This document shows positions 27,489 through 36,645 of a stretch of 64,000 nt of DNA, one piece after another (position 1 is the first letter of the stretch; every line of letters starts with the position of its first letter). This DNA comes from Pirellulales bacterium (GTDB lineage Bacteria; Planctomycetota; Planctomycetia; Pirellulales; JAEUIK01), in assembly GCA_019636335.1 (NCBI GenBank), contig JAHBXR010000006.1, positions 203,451 to 267,450 on the forward strand, read 5' to 3'. The notes under the pieces were generated by a model. It did not search any database, was not told where the DNA came from, and saw nothing but the letters and a program-made list of their open reading frames with translations. Both the position numbers and the translations under genes were made by a program.

Positions 27489-28853
27489 TCAATAGCCCGC
27501 CACGATGGCAGCCAGGCAGACGGCCGCCACGACGGCGGCGATGGCAATCAAAATCGACACACTGCGCGGGATGCCCTGCCGTTCGAAATGATCAAGCGTC
27601 GAGCGAATGCGGGACATCGATCGTTGCGTCTCTTCGGTCGCTGCCGCCATGGGAAACGTGCCTTGCGACGTCTGACTGATGGAGTCATCGTCTCCTAACT
27701 CGTGCGGCAGGAACGTGGCGATGACGAACGACGGTTGCGTGTCTCCTTGGTCCGGCGTGTAGTTCGCGGGGGATTGGCCGATGGGGGGTGGAGTGGGAAT
27801 CTCTCGCCCGCGCGCGGCCGAAGGAACCGCGATCGGCACGCCGCCATCGTGCCAGGGCGTCAGACGTTCGACGACCTCGGCCGTGGTGGCGATGCGCTGC
27901 GCGGGGTCCTTGGCCATCATCATCAGGATGATGTCGGCGAATTCCTCGTCCACGTCGGGATTGAGCAACTGAGGCTTGAGCGGCACGTGGCGCACGTGGG
28001 CGCGAGCCTTGTCGCGCGTCGATCCTCCGGCGAACGGCACCTTGCCCGTCACCGCGTAATAGAGGGTGCAGCCCAAGGAATAGATATCGCTGGCGGGCGT
28101 GAGCTTGACGTTTCCCAAGACCTGTTCGGGACAGAGGTAGTCTGCCGTTCCGACGATCTTGCCGGTCTGCGGATCGTCGACGTCTCCCTCGAAGTAGCCG
28201 ACGAGCCCCAGATCGGAGATTTTCGCCCGTCCGTCGGGGGTCACGAGCACGTTGCCCGGCTTCACGTCGCGGTGGAGGAGCCCCTTTTCGTGGGCGTGTC
28301 CCAGACCGCGCGCCACCTGCGTGATGATCGAGGCGGCCATGGCGGGCGAGAGCCGCCCCGCGCGGCGAATCAAGCGGCGCAAGTCGGTGCCGGGCACGTA
28401 CTCGGTCACCAGGTAGTGAACGTTGCCATCGTGACCGGCGTCGAGCGCTCGCACGAGATTCTCATGGTCGAGCTGCGCCTGGGCGCGGATTTCTCGTTGA
28501 AAGCTGGCGACCGCCTCGGGAGTCGACTTATGGCGTGGCAGCACTTTGACCGCCACCATGCGTCCCATCACGAGGTGCTCGGCGCGGAAGACCTGCCCCA
28601 TGCCCCCCTGCCCGATCGAATCGAGAATCAGATAGGGGCCGAGATGAAACCGCGGGCGGCCGGCGAGCATCTGCTGGGCCTGCCAGCGATTGACCACGCC
28701 TTGCTCGACGAGCTGATGAGCCAGATCGTCCGCGGTGGGCTCTATCTTGCCCGCGGCGCGCAACGCCTGCTCGGCGGCCTCGACCGCTTCGCGCGTGACC
28801 AGGCCACTGGCCAGGACGATCGTGCGATATTCGCTGATGCCGAGTTGAGCCAT
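27489..28853 (-). CDS. Membrane-anchored Ser/Thr protein kinase
   Basis: 454 residues. The N-terminal module (about 1-72, ending VNRWQAQQMLAGRPRFHLGP) is related to that of the kinase at 18743. The kinase domain at about 73-335 has GQGGMG, Lys in VAVKVLPRH, HRDVKPGN near 198, SDLG as the DFG equivalent, and GTADYLCPEQV. A polar linker leads to a single C-terminal helix (SVSILIAIAAVVAAVCLAAI) with only a few residues after it, so it is tail-anchored and lacks a sensor domain. It faces the end of the ExbB/ExbD block convergently with 48 bp between stops. Its targets are unknown. Confidence 0.93.
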   Translation of the reverse strand: MAQLGISEYRTIVLASGLVTREAVEAAEQALRAAGKIEPTADDLAHQLVEQGVVNRWQAQQMLAGRPRFHLGPYLILDSIGQGGMGQVFRAEHLVMGRMVAVKVLPRHKSTPEAVASFQREIRAQAQLDHENLVRALDAGHDGNVHYLVTEYVPGTDLRRLIRRAGRLSPAMAASIITQVARGLGHAHEKGLLHRDVKPGNVLVTPDGRAKISDLGLVGYFEGDVDDPQTGKIVGTADYLCPEQVLGNVKLTPASDIYSLGCTLYYAVTGKVPFAGGSTRDKARAHVRHVPLKPQLLNPDVDEEFADIILMMMAKDPAQRIATTAEVVERLTPWHDGGVPIAVPSAARGREIPTPPPIGQSPANYTPDQGDTQPSFVIATFLPHELGDDDSISQTSQGTFPMAAATEETQRSMSRIRSTLDHFERQGIPRSVSILIAIAAVVAAVCLAAIVAGY

Positions 28854-28917
28854 ATCGAAACTCCCGCTTCACGCGCGGCGCGGGCAACGTACGATCGTCG
28901 AGACGATCCGCCAGCAA

Positions 28918-29865
28918 CTAGCGCGGACGCGTGCGGCTCATACCGGTCGTAGGCAACACCCCTTCGCCTTCGAGCAGGTCGAGCGAAACCGCCAGTTCGA
29001 CCAGCCCTTCTTCCATCTCCGGGGTGATCTTCGCCAGCGGCTCGCGGACCTCGCCACAATCGATGCCGATCTGCCGGCCGTTGATCCACTTGGTCGAGGC
29101 GATCACCGGAAACTTACGATAGATGTCTTTCACCAGCCCCGCCGCGGCCTGGGCATCGATCGCACGGCGCAGGTCGTTCGCCAGGAAGGCGTCGTACACG
29201 GCGACGAAACGTTCCGGCGCCATGCAGAGCGAGGCGCACACGACGCCGCTCGCCCCCAGTGTCAGGGCGGGCAAGGTCGTCTCGCCACGGCCGATCAAGA
29301 CGTTGAAGTCGGGACGCCAGCGTTTCAGTTCGTAGACGTAATCGCACACACCGGCCGATTGCTTGATGCCGAGCACCGTCGGCACGGCCGAGGCGATCTT
29401 GTCGACGAGCGAAAGGGGGAGGGGGACGCCGCTGGCATCGGGGAGGTTGTAGAGGAAGATCGGCCGATCGGTCACTTCCGCCAAACGGCGATAGTAGGTG
29501 ATGATTTCCGCGTCGCTCTTGCCATAGAAGAAAGGGGGCACGCTGCAGATGGCGTCGATGCCCAACTCCTGGCAGCGTTCGGCCGCGGCCACGGCGTCGG
29601 CCGTCGTGGCGGCAGCCACGTGAAAGATGATCCGCAGGCGATCGTCGGAAAACTCGTGGACGAGCTCGGCCATCTCGGCGCGTTCGTCGCGAGTGAGGCT
29701 CACGCCTTCGCCCGTGCCACCGCAGACCCAGAGACCGTGACAGCCCGCCGTAACGTACCACTCGACGAGCGCCCGCAGGGCATCGGTATGGATACCGCCG
29801 TCCTCTTGGAAGGGAGTCACGATGGGGGGCATGACGCCATGAAAACGGCTCATCTCGTGTGGCAC
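28918..29865 (-). CDS. DapA-family (dihydrodipicolinate synthase / N-acetylneuraminate lyase) aldolase
   Basis: A TIM-barrel class I aldolase. GTG 29865 is favoured by GAGGAAG five bases upstream and gives 315 residues; ATG 29853 (MSRFHGVMPPIVTPF) is the alternative. Family landmarks are GVMPPIVTPFQEDGGI, the GGTGEGVSLTRDER turn, the catalytic Tyr in IFLYNLPDASG and the Schiff-base Lys in VLGIKQSAG. The GTGEG form (rather than GTTGE of true DapA) and lack of lysine-pathway neighbours argue for a sugar-acid or amino-sugar aldolase/lyase rather than lysine synthesis. The substrate is open. It is 64 bp upstream of the kinase on the same strand. Confidence 0.87.
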   Translation of the reverse strand: MPHEMSRFHGVMPPIVTPFQEDGGIHTDALRALVEWYVTAGCHGLWVCGGTGEGVSLTRDERAEMAELVHEFSDDRLRIIFHVAAATTADAVAAAERCQELGIDAICSVPPFFYGKSDAEIITYYRRLAEVTDRPIFLYNLPDASGVPLPLSLVDKIASAVPTVLGIKQSAGVCDYVYELKRWRPDFNVLIGRGETTLPALTLGASGVVCASLCMAPERFVAVYDAFLANDLRRAIDAQAAAGLVKDIYRKFPVIASTKWINGRQIGIDCGEVREPLAKITPEMEEGLVELAVSLDLLEGEGVLPTTGMSRTRPR

Positions 29866-30118
29866 GGAGACTTCCTCGCTCGGATGTTGGCTCTTGGTAG
29901 TCGACTCGAAGGAGATCGTCGCGGACGCTCGTCCGGCATCAGATCGAGGATCCATCCTATGCCGCGCCGCACCGAGCGGCAAGCGAGGCACGCGTCGTCC
30001 AAACGTGCCAATCGCGTGTTCTTGCCACCGCTGGAGGCGTGCGGGGGGCGTCGTCGGAATAATCGTGCCAGCACGAAGCATGCATTAGTGCGCGCACACC
30101 GCGCACCGTGCGCACCAC

Positions 30119-31588
30119 TCAGTCGTCGTCTTCGGGCAGGTGAATGCCGACGTAAGTTCTTGGACGACGACCACTTGCTCTCGGGCATATGGTGGACAGA
30201 CGCGGCAGCGCGGCCTTCAATTTTCGGCCGAATGTCTGCACATTTTCGCAGTTTTGACGGCCATTCGCCGCGCACCATGCGCACCAGGCAGCAAACAAAT
30301 CTCTCGCTGTCACGCGCCCCTCGCCATGGACCTCGCAGCGTTCCTTGATGAAGGCGCGAATGGGACTGGCGAGATCGTCCAGGTCATTGATCAGGTCGTA
30401 GCCGTTGTCGGGCTGAACGAAGTAGCCGCGTTCGCTCAGCCGCCGCCAGCCGTCGATGGCCCACATGAGGATGCCAGGGAGCTCGTCGAACAGCTTGGCG
30501 CTGAGCGCCCGATCCTCCTGCTGGTAGAAAGACCGTTCCATCCGCAGCAGCAGCATCCGGCGCGCGAGGGACCCGCTGTTGTCTCTGAGGCGCGGCAGCT
30601 CGTTCGCCAGGATCATCAGCCGGGTGGGCAGCTTGGCCGTGATCGGTTCCAGGTTCTTGCGGTCGATGGAAAGAGTGTCCTCGCCGCTGATACTCATGAG
30701 GCGCTGGCTCACCAGGGGGCCATCGGCGCGGGGGCTCAGGCGGGCGTCGCTGATGATGGCTAACGACTTACCGAGCAGCGGCCCCAGGCCGAATTTGGTT
30801 TCGAGGCTGGCGAGGGTCGGGCAGGCGACGTTCGCCGCTCCGATCAGGGCGCGAGCGACACGCGCGATGGTCCCCTTGCCCGAGCGATCGGGACCAATCG
30901 CGACCAGGATCGTTTGGTGGGACGTGTCGGGGGTGAGCAGATAGCCAAACCAGTCCTGGAGGAGCGTACTTTGCTCTTGGGAACCGGGCCAAAGGGAAGT
31001 GAGAAAGCGGAGCCACTCGACCGGGCGTGGGGCGTTTTCGTCGAAGTCGTAATCGAGCGCCGCCGCGCCGAAAAATCGGGGCGTGGGCTGGATGCTGTAC
31101 TCGCGCTGCGCCAGAAAGCTCGGCAGATGCACGAGCAGGTTCCGCGCGGCCATGATCTCGCCGGGCGGCCACTGGGGCGGGTGTGGTGGCTCGGCGTCCT
31201 CGCGCCAGCTCGGCTGATCGACCCAGCCGGGGACCAGGGCCAGCGCCTGGAGACAATCGAGCACGTTCGTCGTGACGCGGGAGTTGAGATGGTGGCAGCG
31301 CGGCGCGAGCCAGCGGACGAGGTCGGCGCGAATCTCGCTGGGCGGGATTTCGCGATACGCGCCGGCGCGCCAACCGTGCCACGAGTCTCGCCAGAAGGCG
31401 AGGCGGGGCACGCCATCGAGGCGGCTGGCAGCGAGGTAGGCCGCGGCCTCGGTCGAGGGGTCGAGCGCCCGGGCGTCCGCGCGAATGTCCGCACCGTCGA
31501 GCGACTGAGGGGCCTCGGGGGTGTCGAGTGGCCCGAGGAGCGCGGAGGCTTCGTGGCGTGGGGTCGCTGGTTCCGTGGTGATGCTCAC
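30119..31588 (-). CDS. D5/P4-type primase-helicase, orphan
   Basis: Superfamily 3 helicase of the phage/plasmid D5-type primase family. GTG 31588 with GAAGGG upstream begins VSITTEPATPRHEA and gives 489 residues; the frame extends to 31801 without family sequence. An N-terminal linker domain (WRAGAYREIPPSEIRADLVR) is followed by Walker A GPDRSGKGT near residue 230, the Walker B equivalent in LAIISDARLS and a sensor block PTRLMILANELPRLRDNSG. The C-terminal region is winged-helix-like (AFIKERCEVHGEGRVTARDL). No separate prim-pol domain, integrase, capsid or replication-origin gene is nearby, so it looks like a remnant or satellite of a mobile element. It sits at the edge of a repeat-rich accessory patch. 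Confidence 0.85.
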   Translation of the reverse strand: MSITTEPATPRHEASALLGPLDTPEAPQSLDGADIRADARALDPSTEAAAYLAASRLDGVPRLAFWRDSWHGWRAGAYREIPPSEIRADLVRWLAPRCHHLNSRVTTNVLDCLQALALVPGWVDQPSWREDAEPPHPPQWPPGEIMAARNLLVHLPSFLAQREYSIQPTPRFFGAAALDYDFDENAPRPVEWLRFLTSLWPGSQEQSTLLQDWFGYLLTPDTSHQTILVAIGPDRSGKGTIARVARALIGAANVACPTLASLETKFGLGPLLGKSLAIISDARLSPRADGPLVSQRLMSISGEDTLSIDRKNLEPITAKLPTRLMILANELPRLRDNSGSLARRMLLLRMERSFYQQEDRALSAKLFDELPGILMWAIDGWRRLSERGYFVQPDNGYDLINDLDDLASPIRAFIKERCEVHGEGRVTARDLFAAWCAWCAANGRQNCENVQTFGRKLKAALPRLSTICPRASGRRPRTYVGIHLPEDDD

Positions 31589-32399
31589 GCGGTTGCCCTT
31601 CGCAGCTTGCGCATTGAGTGAGCGAGCGCGTCGAGAATTCTTTTTTATTTGCACCGTGGAGCGTGCTCGATCGTGGCGGTGTGCGTGACGGTGGAGACCG
31701 ATCGAGACTATACAGGCTTGGGTGGCTGATTTCGCCCTCAGTTTTCGGCCGCGGAGAATTAGGGATTGTTGATGGCTGCGCGGCATGTGGGCCCGCTGCA
31801 TTCGTCCTGGTACGACGGGAGGGCTTCGCGACCAACCTGCGGTTGGTGTGCGTCGCCCTCGCTCGCGCTTTTTGAAGTTGCGCTTTTCGTGGAATCGTAA
31901 GCGCGAAGCGTCAGCGAGGAACGCTTTGATCGACGCTTTTCCCAGGAATTTCCTCGCTTACGCTTCGGGTTAAGAGGGGAGTGCCGGACACCAAAACCCT
32001 GCTGCTTTGCGGAGAAAACAGACAAAGGAACCTCAAAAGCGCAACTTCAAAACTGGCACTTCGGGTTGTGATTAGTCGGCGAAGGCTCCTTGGCTGCGCG
32101 GCGGGGAATAAGACGGCGATCCGCAGCTTTGTGTCGTGGGATCGAAGGCAGGTTGAATGAAGCGCGCCTAGACGGCGCTACCGTCGGAATGACGCAGTAC
32201 GGTGAGGCCGCGCCAAATCCGGAGCTACTCGGGGCAACTGGACACCGTTAGAACCTATTCTGTCTGGGGTCCGGTGTTACGAAGCCACGGTGCGGCGTCA
32301 TGTTGACGGTCTGTTCAGATCAATTTGGCCGCACGCGTAGACAGCGGTACAATACAATCGGGCACTAGAGCTTGACTTGAACGGCTGCAGAGGCAAGAC
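31589..32399. other. 811-bp non-coding accessory stretch
   Basis: No open frame here has a family match or a convincing start. The minus-strand extension of the primase frame reaches 31801 but lacks conserved sequence. It contains nested inverted repeats (31870-32052) and probably promoters for the primase (leftward) and for the small acidic protein (rightward). Confidence 0.5.
31870..32052. repeat. Nested inverted repeats
   Basis: The outer pair is an exact 18-bp inverted repeat, TTTTGAAGTTGCGCTTTT at 31870-31887 and its complement at 32035-32052. Inside is a second, imperfect pair: GCGAAGCGTCAGCGAGGAA (about 31904-31922) against TTCCTCGCTTACGCTTCGGG (about 31949-31968). The whole could fold as a long branched hairpin or be a miniature mobile element; no direct target repeat was identified. 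Confidence 0.75.
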
Positions 32400-32690
32400 A
32401 TGCCAGCATTATCAACCAACGAAGCCGCCGACCGGTTGGCAAAGGGCATCGAGAACGCAAAGCCGACTGCCCTCACGGAAATCTACGCCGAGCTCTTTCC
32501 GGAGATGCCTGCGGCTTCGGTACTATCGGCAGTTGAACTCGCACAGCACGTCCGAAGCGGCCTCGAGGCCGAGGAGCTCGTTGACCTCTGGAATGTTGTT
32601 TTCCCTGCGGACCGGAATGTCTGGTACGACGAGGAAGACGAGAAAATCCACTACAACGAGGAAGCGCTCGGTTACGCTGAGGCGGACTGA
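32400..32690 (+). CDS. Small acidic protein upstream of the HEPN protein
   Basis: 96 residues from ATG 32400 (MPALSTNEAADRLAKGIENA) with GAGG six bases upstream. It is strongly acidic, especially the C-terminus (DRNVWYDEEDEKIHYNEEAL), predicted all-helical and without membrane segments. It ends 38 bp before the HEPN gene in the same direction. Size, charge and position fit an antitoxin or inhibitor for the HEPN protein, but I recognise no family and the role is inference. Confidence 0.6.
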   Translation: MPALSTNEAADRLAKGIENAKPTALTEIYAELFPEMPAASVLSAVELAQHVRSGLEAEELVDLWNVVFPADRNVWYDEEDEKIHYNEEALGYAEAD

Positions 32691-32728
32691 AGACGGGACT
32701 CACTATTCACGGATCTTCGTAGTCCGCC

Positions 32729-33502
32729 ATGCCCGCCACCGCCCTTCAGCACTTCAATGACGACATTGCGCGGGCGAGGGCGATTGTGGCTCACGCACAC
32801 CCACTGCCACGTGGCACACCTGTCGAGAAGCTGCTGCGTTCCGACCTGCTGCGGGGTGCTTGGATGTTCGCGGTCGGGGCACTGGACGCGTACTTCTGCG
32901 ACGCCTACACGGACATGATTGCGGCTACGGCGAGTTCAAAGAGCCGCCAGCCGACGATCACGCTCCCGGATTGGGTCTACGAGATCAAGTTTCCGCTTCG
33001 CGCCATTCTCGAAGAGTACGACAACGAGAACTGGCGATGGCGGATGGCCGCTCGAAAGATGATGGAGCGAGAGAACGTCGTCAGCCTGAAGACCATTCAG
33101 GATCTTTTCAACAAGTTTTTCCGCAGGGGGCAGAAGTTCTTCCGCGACAAACTTGACGCCTGGATGTCGCATCCCGACGCGAAGATCCGGCTTTTTGGCA
33201 TCTCTCAGGCAGACTACCTTGCAAAGGCTGCTCAGGACAAGCACACGGCGAGGGAGGCTGCAATCGAGCAGTTCGTCGAGCGGTTCCGCACGATCTTCCA
33301 ACGGCGACATGACTGCATCCATAACTGTGACCGCCCGCGGATGTCGCCACAGCCGCTTGAACGGGGCGGCACGGTGCTGAAAGTGATCCAGGACGTGGAG
33401 TTCCTGGTCAACCGCTGCGACGAACATATCAAGACCGAGTTCCGCGAGTTCCTCGTGGTATCCGGCTGCTCGGCGGCGACCATTGCTCAGGCCGGGTACT
33501 GA
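32729..33502 (+). CDS. HEPN-domain protein (RiboL-PSP-HEPN-like), candidate RNase
   Basis: 257 residues, all-helical. The N-terminus (LQHFNDDIARARAIVAHA) and LRSDLLRGAWMFAVGALDAY resemble the first helices of RiboL-PSP-type HEPN domains. The catalytic Rx4H motif appears as RHDCIH in FQRRHDCIHNCDRPR near residues 193-207. HEPN proteins of this type cleave RNA in toxin-antitoxin, abortive-infection and related defence systems, usually as dimers. A small acidic protein is encoded 38 bp upstream, and an orphan primase-helicase lies on the other side of a repeat patch, so the context is accessory. No nucleotidyltransferase partner (MNT) is visible. Confidence 0.7.
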   Translation: MPATALQHFNDDIARARAIVAHAHPLPRGTPVEKLLRSDLLRGAWMFAVGALDAYFCDAYTDMIAATASSKSRQPTITLPDWVYEIKFPLRAILEEYDNENWRWRMAARKMMERENVVSLKTIQDLFNKFFRRGQKFFRDKLDAWMSHPDAKIRLFGISQADYLAKAAQDKHTAREAAIEQFVERFRTIFQRRHDCIHNCDRPRMSPQPLERGGTVLKVIQDVEFLVNRCDEHIKTEFREFLVVSGCSAATIAQAGY

Positions 33503-33593
33503 GGCGGACTGGCCTGCGTCGGTCACATCGACAGAGGCGTTTGCGGGACGAAGTTGGGACCACAGGGGAATAAAGCACGGCTCGGGGGATGCG

Positions 33594-34415
33594 TTATTCT
33601 TGCGGGTCGGGGAGTTGCGCGGGGGTTGGGGCTAGTTCGTTGGCGGCGGGGAGTTCTAGGGTGAACTGGGTGCCGCGGCCTACTTCGCTTTGCACTCGGA
33701 GGCGGCCGCCGTGGGCTTCGACGATTTTGCGGGTGGTGGGTAGCCCGAGGCCTGAGCCGCCGCGCTTTGTGCTGTAGAAGACCTGGAAGATTTTGGCCAG
33801 CGTCTTGGCGTCCATGCCGCAGCCGGTGTCGATCAGATCGAGCGCCACGAGGTCGGGGCCCAGGCGCTTGGTGCGGGCCATGAGTTGCCCCCCCTCGGGC
33901 ATGGCCTGGTCGGCGTTCAGCACCAGGTTTAACAAGGCCGCGTGGAAGGACTCGCGGTCCAGCCGCACGCTGGGCAGATTCGCGTCGAGGTAGCGCACGA
34001 TCTCGATGCGCTGCTCGGCCAGCTTGGGGGCCACGAAATCGAGCACCCGATCGACCGCCTGATTCAGGCTGGTCACTTCCAGCCGGACCTCGGCCGGCTT
34101 GGCGAAGCTGAGGAAGTTGTCGAGCAGATCTTGCAGGCGCTGGCATTCGCGCTCGACGGTGGCGATCTTGGCCAAGGCGCGGCGCTGGCGCGGATCCTCG
34201 CTCGCGCCGCCGAACTCCTCGGCCAGCAGCTCCATATTCAGGCGAATGGTGGAGAGGGGGTTCTTGATCTCGTGCGCGAGGCCGCCGGCCAGGGCGGCGA
34301 ACTCCTTGTAGCGATCGGTCAGTTGCTGGTGCAGCTCGGCCGAGCTCATGACGGCGGGACCTTCGCTCGTCGCGGGCTCGGCAACAGGTTCGAGGGAGGG
34401 CAAGCGATCGGGCAT
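33594..34415 (-). CDS. Soluble sensor histidine kinase
   Basis: ATG 34415 (MPDRLPSLEPVAEP) gives 273 residues; the frame upstream runs into the pnp terminator and coding region, so longer starts are rejected. The dimerisation/phosphoacceptor helix has His48 in GLAHEIKNPLSTIRLNMELL. The HATPase domain has the N box (LLNLVLNADQAMPEGG), G1 (DTGCGM), F box (IFQVFYSTKRGG) and G2 (GSGLGLPTTRKI). There is no membrane segment and no PAS or GAF input domain, as in NtrB-like cytoplasmic kinases. No response regulator lies nearby, so it is an orphan here. Confidence 0.92.
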   Translation of the reverse strand: MPDRLPSLEPVAEPATSEGPAVMSSAELHQQLTDRYKEFAALAGGLAHEIKNPLSTIRLNMELLAEEFGGASEDPRQRRALAKIATVERECQRLQDLLDNFLSFAKPAEVRLEVTSLNQAVDRVLDFVAPKLAEQRIEIVRYLDANLPSVRLDRESFHAALLNLVLNADQAMPEGGQLMARTKRLGPDLVALDLIDTGCGMDAKTLAKIFQVFYSTKRGGSGLGLPTTRKIVEAHGGRLRVQSEVGRGTQFTLELPAANELAPTPAQLPDPQE

Positions 34416-34450
34416 GGCGCGGTGGGCGAGCAAATACCGTGGGTCGTCAT

Positions 34451-34492
34451 GAAAAACGCCCGAGCGTGCCGACGGTCGGCGCGCTCGGGCGT
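34451..34492 (-). terminator. Rho-independent terminator of pnp
   Basis: Read on the minus strand, ACGCCCGAGCG pairs with CGCTCGGGCGT, with an additional GCCGAC/GTCGGC inner stem, and the hairpin is followed by five T residues. It lies 27 bp after the pnp stop and upstream of the histidine kinase gene. Confidence 0.85.
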
Positions 34493-34518
34493 GATGGTTT
34501 TCGCACTCGTTCCGAGCG

Positions 34519-36645
34519 TTAGTTCGACTCGCTCGACTCGGCCAGCTCCTGCATCGCGGCGCGACGGCTGAGCTTGACGCGATCCTGCTCGTCGATCGAG
34601 ATGACCTTGACGGTGATCTCATCGCCGACCTGGCAGATGTCGGCCACGCTGTTGACGTAGCCATCGGCCAGCTCGCTGATGTGGCAGAGGCCGTCCTTGC
34701 CGGGCAGGATCTCGATGAAGGCGCCGAAGTCCTTGATGCTGCTGACGCGACCTTCGTAGATCTTGCCGACCTGGACGGTTTCGGTCAGGGCCTCGACACG
34801 ACGCATGGCGGCCTTGGCCGAATCAGCGTCGAAGCTGGCGATGGTGACGGTGCCGTCGTCCTCGACCTCGATCGTGGCGCCGGTCGTCTCCTGAATGCCG
34901 CGGATGGTCTTGCCACCCGGACCGATCAGCGCGCCGATCTTGTCGGGGTCGATGTGGGTACGCAGCAGTCGCGGAGCGTACGGCGAGATGTCGCCACGCG
35001 GACGCGAGATGGTGGAGATCATCTTGCGAAGGATCTCGATCCGCGCCTCGCGCGACTGGGCGAGCGTGGCACGGATGATCTCTTCGCTGATGCCGGCGAT
35101 CTTCAGGTCGAGCTGGATGCCCGTGATGCCGTGCTGGGTGCCGGCGATCTTGAAGTCCATGTCGCCGAAGTGGTCTTCGTCGCCGATGATGTCGGTCAGC
35201 AAGACGAAGCTGTCCTGCTCCTTGACGAGGCCGACGGAGATACCGGCCACGGGGTTCGCGATCGGCACGCCGGCGGCCATGAGGCCGAGAGTGGCGCCGC
35301 AGACCGAGGCCATCGAGCTCGAGCCGTTCGACTCGAAGATGTCGGAGATGACGCGGACGGTGTAGGGGAACTCATCGGGGCTGGGGAGGACCGGCTTCAC
35401 GCTGCGCTCGGCGAGCGCGCCGTGACCGATCTCGCGGCGGCCGGGACCGCGAATCGGACGCACTTCGCCCACGGAGAACGAGGGGAAGTAGTAGTCGAGC
35501 ATGAACTTCTTGGTGTACTCGTCGATCAGCCCGTCGACACGTTGCTCGTCGCGCGGGGTGCCGAGCGTGATCGTGATGACGGCCTGCGTCTCGCCGCGCT
35601 GGAAGACGGCCGAGCCGTGGACGCGGGGGAGCACGTCGACCTGGCACTCGATGTTGCGGAGCGACTTGTGATCGCGGCCGTCGGCACGTGTGCCGGCCAG
35701 AATCAAGTCGCGGACGACCACTTCTTCGAGATGGTGCCAGGCCGAACCGAAGGCCAGGGACGTAATGGCGTCTTCCGCCTTGGGGTCGGGAATGAACTCG
35801 GCGATCGCGCGCTCTTTGAGGGCGGCGACGGCGGCGGCACGGTCTTGCTTGCCCGGGGTCTGCTTGGCCGCACGGAAGTCGCTGAAGAAGCGTGCGTGGA
35901 GTTTTTCAGCGAGACCGTCGGAGGGGGGAATCTCGTACTGCTTCTTGACGACGCCGACCTTGCGGAAGAGCTCTTCCTGCAGTTCGCACAGCTCGCGGAT
36001 GACGGTGTGGCAGTGCATGATGGCCTCGGCCATCTCGGCCTCGGGCATTTCGCGGGCGAAGCCTTCGATCATGAGGATCGAATCGCGGCTGCCGGAGACG
36101 ATGAGGTCGAGATCGCTCTCTTCGAGATCATCGGCCGTGGGGAAGACGACGAACTCGCCATTCACGCGTCCCAGGCGGACCGAGCCGAGGGGGCCCTGGA
36201 AGGGCAATTCCGAAACGCCCAAGGCTGCCGAGGCGCCGTTCATGGCCAAGACGTCGCCGTCGTTCTGGCGATCGCTGGCCATGACGAAGGCCTGCACCTG
36301 CACGTCGTCCTTGAACCAGTCGGGAAAGAGGGGGCGGATCGGGCGATCGATCAGGCGCGCGGTGAGGGTTTCCTTCATGGTGGGGCGGCCTTCGCGCTTC
36401 AGGAAGCCGCCGGGAAACTTGCCCGCCGCCGCGTGGCGTTCGCGGTAGTCGCAGGTGAGGGGGAAGAAGTCGAGACCCGGCCGCGGGGGGCCGGTCGCCA
36501 TCGCCACGAGGACGGCGGTCTCGCCGTATTGAATCAGCACGCTGCCGGCAGCCTGCTTGGCCAGCTCGCCCGTTTCGATGGAAAGGACGCTCGCGCCGAT
36601 CTGCTTTTCAACTCTTACTTTCAACGCATTTCTCCCATGTGTCAC
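34519..36645 (-). CDS. pnp: Polynucleotide phosphorylase
   Basis: Phosphate-dependent 3'-5' exoribonuclease and RNA-degradosome enzyme, forming trimers. It has 708 residues with the full domain set: a first RNase PH domain (ETAVLVAMATGPPRPGLDFF), a helical linker and a second, catalytic RNase PH domain. The latter has RNIECQVDVLPRVHGSAVFQ, the FFxxR/GxxRREIGHG block (GPGRREIGHGALAER) and TDIIGDEDHFGDMDFK. A KH domain (DKIGALIGPGGKTIRGI, about 555-615) and an S1 domain (GKIYEGRVSSIKDFGAFIEI, about 622-690) follow. A TTG eight codons in (start of KVRVEKQIG) has a good GGGAG site and may be the true start. rpsO lies 189 bp upstream, the classical rpsO-pnp order. Confidence 0.97.
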   Translation of the reverse strand: MTHGRNALKVRVEKQIGASVLSIETGELAKQAAGSVLIQYGETAVLVAMATGPPRPGLDFFPLTCDYRERHAAAGKFPGGFLKREGRPTMKETLTARLIDRPIRPLFPDWFKDDVQVQAFVMASDRQNDGDVLAMNGASAALGVSELPFQGPLGSVRLGRVNGEFVVFPTADDLEESDLDLIVSGSRDSILMIEGFAREMPEAEMAEAIMHCHTVIRELCELQEELFRKVGVVKKQYEIPPSDGLAEKLHARFFSDFRAAKQTPGKQDRAAAVAALKERAIAEFIPDPKAEDAITSLAFGSAWHHLEEVVVRDLILAGTRADGRDHKSLRNIECQVDVLPRVHGSAVFQRGETQAVITITLGTPRDEQRVDGLIDEYTKKFMLDYYFPSFSVGEVRPIRGPGRREIGHGALAERSVKPVLPSPDEFPYTVRVISDIFESNGSSSMASVCGATLGLMAAGVPIANPVAGISVGLVKEQDSFVLLTDIIGDEDHFGDMDFKIAGTQHGITGIQLDLKIAGISEEIIRATLAQSREARIEILRKMISTISRPRGDISPYAPRLLRTHIDPDKIGALIGPGGKTIRGIQETTGATIEVEDDGTVTIASFDADSAKAAMRRVEALTETVQVGKIYEGRVSSIKDFGAFIEILPGKDGLCHISELADGYVNSVADICQVGDEITVKVISIDEQDRVKLSRRAAMQELAESSESN

